From positions 1 through 64,000 of the forward strand of contig NZ_MQUQ01000037.1 of the NCBI RefSeq assembly GCF_001953865.1: a stretch of DNA of 64,000 nucleotides. The letters run 5' to 3'. Under the pieces are notes generated by a model. It saw nothing but the letters and a program-made list of their open reading frames with translations. It was not told where the DNA came from and did not search any database. The position numbers and the translations under genes were made by a program. How positions within the stretch are numbered: position 1 is the first letter of the stretch; each line of letters opens with the position of its first letter. The stretch is from Amycolatopsis coloradensis. GTDB lineage: Bacteria; Actinomycetota; Actinomycetes; Mycobacteriales; Pseudonocardiaceae. Shown piece after piece: positions 58,316 to 64,000 of the stretch.

Positions 58316-61246
58316 TTACGCCGAGTAATCACCCAGGAGCTGTTTGAGTTCGCGAACCTCAGTGGAGTCGGAAACTCCCAAAGCGGTGTACAAGCGCAAA
58401 GCGAAGCGGCGATGACTGTCCGCTTTCGGTTGCTCACCGAGAATGTCGAACGCGATCGCCATCTCCTTGTGGGCGATGGGCAGCATGCTGCGATTCCCGG
58501 TCGATTCCAGCACTTCCACCGCGGTGGTGAACTGGGTGATCGCGAGTGCGGCATCGCCGGTTTCCCGCGAATTCATGCCGAGGGCCAGAAAGCATTCCGC
58601 CTCGAGATCGGGAGATTCGTTCTCGTGGGCCAGTCGCAGTGCCTGGTCGAGTTCCGCGGCGGCTTCGGGATGCCGTCTGTTCTCGGTGTGGATCAGTCCG
58701 ATCCGGTGCCTGGCGCGGGCCTCGATGAGCACGCTGCCATGGGCGTGGGCGGTCTCGCGTACCCAGCCGAGGTGTTCGATCGCCTCGTCCGACTCACCCC
58801 TGAGCCAGTGGGTGACACCCGAATTGCCCCTTGCCCGGCACTGCATCCGCACGTCGCCGGTGGTCGCGGCCAGTTCGAACACCTCGTTGAACAACCGGTT
58901 CGCCTCGGTGAACTCGTTGAGCCGCCACAGGGTCAGCGCGTACATGTGCAGGGCCTGGTACTCGAGGACCACGTTCCCCGTGACCCGTGCGGCGGACAGG
59001 GCGAGCGTCTCCAGTTCCCTGGCCTGGCGGTAGTAGCCGCGGTTGTCGAAGTAGCGCCAGACCGCCGAGCAGAACGGCACGAGGTCCGAATACTGCTGGT
59101 GGTTGTTCATCGCGACGGCCACCGGCAGGACGTTCTGCCAGTGCGCGTCCATCCAGTGCGCGGCCTGGTCGTAGTCGGCGAAGGACTGTCCGTACTCGCT
59201 CTTCGGGACCTCGAGGCCGCCTGGCTCCTCTTCGGAATCCGGGTCGATGAACTCCATCGCGGCCGCGACCGTGCTGCGGTAGTAATCGAACAGCCGCCGC
59301 ATCATCGCTTCGCGCTGGTGTTCGGGCTCCTCCGCGAGCAGGAGTTCGCGGCCGTAGCTGCGGAGGAGATCGTGCATCTCGTAGCGGTCCATCGACGGCT
59401 GCCGCAAGAGGTTCACGTCGACGAGGCGTTCGGCCAGGCGGCGGGCCTCACCGAGGTCCACTTCCGCCAAGGCCGCCGTCGAAGGGAGGTCGAACGCGGC
59501 ACCGGGGTGATGACTCAGGCGCCGGAACACCCGGCGTTCGGTTTCGGTCAAGTTCAGATAGGACACTCGGAACGCGCCCGCGACGTCGCGTTCCCCGGCG
59601 GTGAGTTCGCCGAACCGGTTCCGTTCGTCGCGCAGCTGCCTGGCGACGAAGTCGAGCGTCCACGACGCCCGCGCCCGCAGACGGCTCGCCGTGACGGCCA
59701 GCGCGAGCGGGAGATCGCCGCACAGGCTCGCCACCCGGTCGGCCGCGTCGGGGGACTCCTTCTTCAGCCGGGACGGTCCGACGATCCGGCCGAGCAGGTC
59801 CACCGCGTCCGCCCGGCTGAACGGTTCCAGGGAGAGCAGTTCGGCGCCGTCGAGGTCCACGAGCCGGGTCCGGCTGGTGATCAGCACACAGCAGCTCGCC
59901 GATCCGGGCAGCAGCGGGTGCACCTGGGCCGCCCCGATGGCGTTGTCCAGCACCAGGAGCACGCGTTTGCCTGCGAGGCAACTGCGGAACAACGCCGCCC
60001 GCTGCCCGGTCCCGGCGGGAATGTCCGAACCCTGGATGCCGAGTGACCGCAGCAGCGCCTCGAGTGCCGCGGCCGGGTCGACAGGGTCGCCCGCGGGTGA
60101 GAATCCTTCGAGGTTCACGAAGAGCTGTCCGTCGGAGAACAGCGGGGCGAGCCGATGCGCGGCGTGGACGGCCAGCGCCGTTTTCCCGACACCAGGCATG
60201 CCGTCGATCGCGATCAGCCGCGGTCCCGTCGAGGACTCGTCCTGGCCGACATCGAGGACAGTCCGCAGTTCCGTGGCACGACCGCCGAACGCGGGCAGGT
60301 CCGCGGGAAGCTGCGCGGGGCGGGGGAAGAGCGCCTTTTGCGCGTCCGCGTCCTCGCGGCGCCCGCCGGTGTCCATCCCGGCCCGGAGCCCGCCGACGCC
60401 GTAGCGGACGAGTGCGCCGTCCTCCAGCAGTTCGGCGTCGGTGCGGAGGATCTGCTGGTAAAGCGCGCACAGTTCGGCACTCGGGTCGACACCGAGTTCC
60501 TCGGCGAGCGCGTTCCTGGTCCGGTCGAACGTCCTGAGCGCGTCGGCGCCGCGGCCCGCCCGGTACAGCGCCAGCATGGTGAGGCACTGGAGCGTTTCGC
60601 GGGTGGGATGCCAGGCGGCGAGGTCGAAGGCCTCGCGGGCCGCCACGTCGGTCTCACCAAGCCGGAGCCTGGCGCCGATCAGGAGTTCGCAGGCGGCGAG
60701 GCGTTCTTCGTCGAGTCGTCGCGCCGTCTGCTCGATGGCGTCGCCTTCGAGACCGTCGAAGGCCGGGCCGCGCCAGAGCGCGAGCGCTTCGGCGAGCTTG
60801 GCCGCCGCCTGGGAGAGCAGCCCGGCGGCCAGGAGTTCGGCGCCCTGGTTGTAGTCCGCTTCGAAGCGGGCCGAGTCGAGCGAGGCGCTGCTGATGACGA
60901 CGCGGTACGCGGAGCCGGTGGTGACCACGGCGGACCGCGCCGCGCCGAGATCGTGCCGCAGCCGCGCGATCGCGTTGCTGACCTGGCGGACCGCCGTCTT
61001 CGGCGGCCTGTCCGGCCACATCGTGCTGATCAGGTAGGACGCCGGGACCAGCCTGCCCGCGTTGATCAGCAGGGAGGCGAGGAGACGCTGTTCACGGCGT
61101 CCGCCGAGCCGGACGGGGACGCCGTCGACCTCGGCTTCGAGCGGGCCGAGGACGGAAAAGCTGAGCTGGGAGGGCTGGCCGGTGAGCTGCGGATCGCCGG
61201 AGGTGCGGGGCGATCCTCCCGATTCAGGTAAACGATCGGCGGTCAT
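58316..61246 (-). CDS. SARP/AfsR-type transcriptional activator with NB-ARC and TPR domains
   Basis: A 976-residue regulator. Order of domains: OmpR-like winged helix (LSFSVLGPLEAEVDGVPVRL, about residues 28-115), bacterial transcriptional activator domain (to about 265), NB-ARC ATPase with P-loop GMPGVGKTALA (about 350) and VLLVLDNAIGAAQ, then TPR repeats to the end. This is the AfsR layout. Such activators switch on specialised metabolite clusters. The peptide and SagB genes lie directly downstream (81-base gap to the peptide start) and are the natural targets. Confidence 0.9.
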   Translation of the reverse strand: MTADRLPESGGSPRTSGDPQLTGQPSQLSFSVLGPLEAEVDGVPVRLGGRREQRLLASLLINAGRLVPASYLISTMWPDRPPKTAVRQVSNAIARLRHDLGAARSAVVTTGSAYRVVISSASLDSARFEADYNQGAELLAAGLLSQAAAKLAEALALWRGPAFDGLEGDAIEQTARRLDEERLAACELLIGARLRLGETDVAAREAFDLAAWHPTRETLQCLTMLALYRAGRGADALRTFDRTRNALAEELGVDPSAELCALYQQILRTDAELLEDGALVRYGVGGLRAGMDTGGRREDADAQKALFPRPAQLPADLPAFGGRATELRTVLDVGQDESSTGPRLIAIDGMPGVGKTALAVHAAHRLAPLFSDGQLFVNLEGFSPAGDPVDPAAALEALLRSLGIQGSDIPAGTGQRAALFRSCLAGKRVLLVLDNAIGAAQVHPLLPGSASCCVLITSRTRLVDLDGAELLSLEPFSRADAVDLLGRIVGPSRLKKESPDAADRVASLCGDLPLALAVTASRLRARASWTLDFVARQLRDERNRFGELTAGERDVAGAFRVSYLNLTETERRVFRRLSHHPGAAFDLPSTAALAEVDLGEARRLAERLVDVNLLRQPSMDRYEMHDLLRSYGRELLLAEEPEHQREAMMRRLFDYYRSTVAAAMEFIDPDSEEEPGGLEVPKSEYGQSFADYDQAAHWMDAHWQNVLPVAVAMNNHQQYSDLVPFCSAVWRYFDNRGYYRQARELETLALSAARVTGNVVLEYQALHMYALTLWRLNEFTEANRLFNEVFELAATTGDVRMQCRARGNSGVTHWLRGESDEAIEHLGWVRETAHAHGSVLIEARARHRIGLIHTENRRHPEAAAELDQALRLAHENESPDLEAECFLALGMNSRETGDAALAITQFTTAVEVLESTGNRSMLPIAHKEMAIAFDILGEQPKADSHRRFALRLYTALGVSDSTEVRELKQLLGDYSA

Positions 61247-61683
61247 ATGCGACTATGTCGTCCGAGACCGTGAGAGTGCTCAGCACTACCTCCCAGTCGT
61301 CCGCTCGCCCGGTGACCGGCACCCTAACCCACCGCTTCGCCCTCCAGCCAGATCGACGTGGGGGTACGCCGGGTGGCATTCGGCCTAACGGGCGGGTCCG
61401 CGCCTGCCTTGGAACCGGTCCGATCCTACCTCCGGCGGTCCCTGAGCTGCGCGGATGTCCGCCGGTGGAGAGCCGATGTAATTCCGATGCAGGGCCTTGG
61501 AAAGCTGAAGATGTCAGCTGGGCGGGTGCGGCGCGACGGGGCAGCGCGCCGAACCGCGATAGGGGCTCCGCGGCGGTTGGCCTTCGAACTGGGGGTGGCC
61601 AACCGCCCTGGTAGCCCCCTTCTCCCAGCACAGGCTGTTCCCAGCAAGGCACGGCACACTGGAGCAAAGAGGAGTGTGCCGTC
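61247..61683. other. 437-base gap: SARP and YggT promoter region
   Basis: No gene is supported. An ATG-started frame at 61255 on the plus strand has non-protein-like composition. ggttggcc and ggccaacc (about 61573-61602) form an 8-bp stem with a 14-base loop. Divergent promoters for the SARP gene and yggT should be here. Confidence 0.45.
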
Positions 61684-61962
61684 ATGAGTGCTCTTGGTGA
61701 TCTGCTGGGCTTCCTGCTCACCCTGTTCCTGATCGTGCTCGTCGCCAGGATGGTGCTGGACTGGACCGTCAGTCTCGCCGCCCGGCCGCCCTCCTGGTCG
61801 TTCCGGGCCCGCGGGATCAGCCATCGGCTGACCGAGCCCGTGCTGGCGCCGGTCCGCCGCGTGGTCCGGCCGGTCCGGGCCGGTGGAGTGGCGTTCGACC
61901 TCGCCTTCACCCTCGTGTTCCTCGCGGTCGTCCTCCTGCAGTCCCTCGCGTTCAGCCTCTGA
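61684..61962 (+). CDS. YggT family membrane protein
   Basis: A 92-residue protein with two membrane segments (LGFLLTLFLIVLVARMVLDW and AFDLAFTLVFLAVVLLQSLA) separated by the basic YggT loop (RLTEPVLAPVRRVVRPVRAG). Family members are often next to sepF and divIVA in the cell-division region; this copy is elsewhere and is probably a paralogue. agagga precedes the ATG. Confidence 0.85.
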   Translation: MSALGDLLGFLLTLFLIVLVARMVLDWTVSLAARPPSWSFRARGISHRLTEPVLAPVRRVVRPVRAGGVAFDLAFTLVFLAVVLLQSLAFSL

Positions 61963-62018
61963 CCAGGTGTGATCCGCGGCGATTCCGGGTACCAGGGCGG
62001 TGGAGGAGAGGAGTGCCC

Positions 62019-62957
62019 ATGCGCCCGGTCTGGAGCGGTTCGCTTTCACTCGGTCTGGTGACGGTGCCGGTCCGTCTGTACAGCGCGGTCGAGGACCACA
62101 CGGTGCACTTCCGCCAGTTCCAGCGCGGGACCGAGGACCGCATCCGGTACCGGCGAGTGAACGAGCGCACCGGCAAGGAAGTCGACTACGACGACATCGT
62201 CAAGGGTTACGAGCTCGACAGCGGCGAGTACGTCGTGGTCGAACCGGAGGAACTTGACGAGATCGCCCCCGGCCGGTCGAAGTCGCTCGACATCGAGAGC
62301 TTCGTCGAGCTGGACGCCATCGACCCCATGTTCTTCGACAAGACGTATTGGCTCGCGCCCGCGAAAGAGGAGTTCGAGCGTCCGTACGCGCTGCTGCTCG
62401 AAGCGATGCGTTCGTCGGGCAGGGCCGGGATCGCGAAGTTCGTCATGCGCGGCCGCGAGTACCTGGCGCTGGTCCGTTCGGGGGACGGCGTCATGGTGCT
62501 CAACACCCTGCATTTCGCCGCCGACCTGCGCGACCCCGCCGAGCAGTTGCCGGAGCTGCCCGGCAAGGCCAAGGCACGCGGCAAAGAACTCGACATGGCC
62601 GTCAACCTGATCGACGCGATGAGCGACGACTGGCGGCCCGAGGAGTACCGCGACACCTACACCGATCGCGTGCGGAAGCTGATCAAGGCCAAGAAGAAGG
62701 GCGAGACCATCACGCCCGCCACCGAACCGGGTCAGCCGACGAAGGTTGTCGACCTGTTCGAGGCCCTTTCGAAGAGCGTCGAGAGCGGGAAGTCCAAGAA
62801 GAAGGCTTCCGGCGCCAAGACCCCGAAGGCCGCGGCGAAGAAGGACCTGTCCTCGCTGTCGAAGGCGGATTTGGAGAAGCTGGCGCGGGAGCGGGACATC
62901 AAGGGACGGTCGAAGATGACGCGCGCCGGGCTGGAAAAGGCGCTCAAGGCTTCGTGA
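62019..62957 (+). CDS. ku: Ku protein (bacterial NHEJ)
   Basis: A 312-residue Ku homodimer subunit: MRPVWSGSLSLGLVTVPVRL, the bridge region PMFFDKTYWLAPAKE and the core ending near residue 250. Then a lysine-rich tail with a SAP-like motif (LSKADLEKLARERDIKGRSK). It binds broken DNA ends and recruits LigD; no ligD is in the window. The ATG at 62019 is chosen because gaggagaggag ends just ahead; a GTG 6 bases upstream is an alternative. Confidence 0.93.
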   Translation: MRPVWSGSLSLGLVTVPVRLYSAVEDHTVHFRQFQRGTEDRIRYRRVNERTGKEVDYDDIVKGYELDSGEYVVVEPEELDEIAPGRSKSLDIESFVELDAIDPMFFDKTYWLAPAKEEFERPYALLLEAMRSSGRAGIAKFVMRGREYLALVRSGDGVMVLNTLHFAADLRDPAEQLPELPGKAKARGKELDMAVNLIDAMSDDWRPEEYRDTYTDRVRKLIKAKKKGETITPATEPGQPTKVVDLFEALSKSVESGKSKKKASGAKTPKAAAKKDLSSLSKADLEKLARERDIKGRSKMTRAGLEKALKAS

Positions 62958-63591
62958 CGACGCCCGCCGTCGCCAGTTCTTCCGCGATGGCTTCGATCAG
63001 CAGCCGGACGTCTTCGGCCGCCGTCGCGTGCAGCCCTTCCGACACGATCAGCACGTCGGACGTCGTGGCCGACACCGCGGAATGCCCGCTTTGCCGGTTC
63101 GTCCAGCGCCGCGCGTGGGCTTGGCCGTCTTCGTCGGCGAAGATCACCTCGCCCGGGTTCGGGTGCTCGACCGTGCCCGCGAAGGTCACGTATTTCTCGT
63201 CGCCCCGCGCGTGGCGGACTTCGAGCGAGCCGCTGATCTTCGCGACATCGAGCACCGCGACAGGGATGGCGTAGGCGACCGAAACCGCGTTGCAGAGGTC
63301 GATCACCGGATGGATCCGGGGGAGCGTGCCCTCCTTCCGAAGCCGCCGCAGCAATGATTCCGACGCGCAGCGGTACTGCGTCGGCTTCAGGCCCATCTTG
63401 GCGAATGCCCGGCGCCAGGCCTGGATCTCGGGAAATTCCGATTCCGGGCCGTCCGCGAGCCGTCGTGTCGCCCGCGCGACGAACTTTTCGAGGTCGACAG
63501 GCATCTCCGTGGTGATGCCGGTGGCCTGGAGGGTGCCGACGGCGAGGCCGGAGTGAGCGGCGCGGACGTCGGGGTGGTGCTGAAGTCGCAT
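62944..63591 (-). CDS. B3/B4 tRNA-binding domain protein
   Basis: A 215-residue stand-alone B3/B4 domain, as found in the beta subunit of phenylalanyl-tRNA synthetase: AWRRAFAKMGLKPTQYRCAS, LPRIHPVIDLCNAVSVAYAI, GEVIFADEDGQAHARRW and SEGLHATAAEDVRLLIEAIA. Free-standing forms may edit mischarged tRNA or bind amino acids; the role is unproven. Its 3' end overlaps ku by 14 bases (convergent). It lies 12 bases after the LysE-type gene. Confidence 0.85.
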   Translation of the reverse strand: MRLQHHPDVRAAHSGLAVGTLQATGITTEMPVDLEKFVARATRRLADGPESEFPEIQAWRRAFAKMGLKPTQYRCASESLLRRLRKEGTLPRIHPVIDLCNAVSVAYAIPVAVLDVAKISGSLEVRHARGDEKYVTFAGTVEHPNPGEVIFADEDGQAHARRWTNRQSGHSAVSATTSDVLIVSEGLHATAAEDVRLLIEAIAEELATAGVVTKP

Positions 63592-63603
63592 ACGAGACCT
63601 CCT

Positions 63604-64000
63604 CTATTGGGTGGTGAACGCGAGTTTGGCGCCGAGCGCGGCGAAGGAACCGGCGAAGATCCGCCGCATCCAGGCGAGCACGCGCGGCCGGGAGAGGACG
63701 TGGTGGCGGACGCCGGCGGCGAGGACGCCGTACCCGCTGAACACGACGAACGTCGCCAGCATGAACACCCCGCTCAGCACCAGCATCCGCGGGATGGAGC
63801 CGGGCTCGCCCGCCGGGACGAACTGGGGCAGGAACGCGAAGAAGAACAGCGTCAGTTTCGGGTTCAGGACGTTGATCAGCACGCCGGAGGTGATCGTCCG
63901 CAGTGCCGACTCCGGTTCGGGCTCCCCGTCAACGACGATCGCGTCGCGGTCCTTCAGTGTCGCCCATGCCATGTAGAGAAGGTAAGCGACACCAAGGTAT
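63604..64000 (-). CDS. LysE/RhtB family amino acid exporter, partial
   Basis: Only the C-terminal 130 or so residues are in the window; the start lies beyond base 64000. AYLLYMAWATLKDRDAIVVD, SGVLINVLNPKLTLFFFAFL and VFMLATFVVFSGYGVLAAGV match the LysE family, including the conserved Asn-Pro-Lys. It exports amino acids or similar small molecules. It is on the same strand as the B3/B4 gene, 12 bases apart. Confidence 0.85.
   Translation of the reverse strand, partial: YLGVAYLLYMAWATLKDRDAIVVDGEPEPESALRTITSGVLINVLNPKLTLFFFAFLPQFVPAGEPGSIPRMLVLSGVFMLATFVVFSGYGVLAAGVRHHVLSRPRVLAWMRRIFAGSFAALGAKLAFTTQ

Noticed and set aside
61255..61614. Plus-strand 119-codon frame upstream of yggT
   Set aside because: No ribosome site, Arg/Pro/Thr-rich low-complexity product, and it lies in the expected promoter region of two divergent genes.
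1..64000. CRISPR arrays, rRNA or tRNA genes
   Set aside because: No regularly spaced repeats and no conserved rRNA or complete tRNA sequence were seen on reading through both strands.

Overview
The window is high-GC DNA with dense, tightly packed genes, frequent GTG starts, many 4-bp stop/start overlaps and several apparently leaderless genes. The gene content (SAM-IV riboswitch, F420-type luciferase-like oxidoreductases, Ku, SARP regulator, 13E12/DUF222 HNH protein, MT0933-like antitoxin, WYL and PucR regulators) points to an actinomycete, most likely Amycolatopsis or another Pseudonocardiaceae. No rRNA, tRNA or CRISPR array was seen.

Region 1 (1-44 kb) is ordinary chromosomal backbone. In order it holds a SAM-IV riboswitch ahead of a PLP cysteine-desulfurase-like enzyme; lspA-rluD; a repeat-containing winged-helix protein; a double-DUF885 fusion; a methyltransferase and an LLM oxidoreductase; a Ppx/GppA protein; and a GH65 phosphorylase paired with beta-phosphoglucomutase. 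It continues with a MarR gene and a pyridoxamine-oxidase-like gene whose start codons overlap inside a perfect palindrome; a ROK repressor with a DasR-like site upstream; a divergent ECF sigma/anti-sigma pair; a two-subunit molybdenum hydroxylase followed by a PucR regulator; a MoxR/VWA pair; adenosine deaminase-like and RecQ genes; small regulators; a polyprenyl diphosphate synthase; and Ssb. Three copies of a large palindrome (core CCTCTAGTTGCGG) lie in intergenic gaps, two of them directly after stop codons.

Region 2 (about 44.2-53.35 kb) is a compact integrated element with less uniform codon use. It has an XRE regulator and four overlapping small genes on the plus strand, an HK97-type major capsid gene ending a minus-strand operon (excisionase, unknown, RepA-like AAA ATPase, zinc-ribbon protein, small ORFs, capsid), and a tyrosine integrase at the right edge. 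No portal, terminase, protease or tail gene was seen, so it looks like a phiRv1-type prophage-like element or phage satellite. A 19/21 direct repeat at its edges is a candidate att core.

Region 3 (53.4-64 kb) holds a Nudix hydrolase, an epoxide hydrolase, an AlkZ-type DNA glycosylase and a truncated 13E12 HNH gene. Next comes a minus-strand group of a SARP/AfsR regulator, a 40-residue acidic-leader peptide not recognised as any known family, and a SagB/ThcOx-type dehydrogenase. This looks like a minimal ribosomally synthesised peptide (RiPP) locus without a visible YcaO cyclodehydratase. The window ends with YggT, Ku, a B3/B4-domain protein and a truncated LysE transporter.
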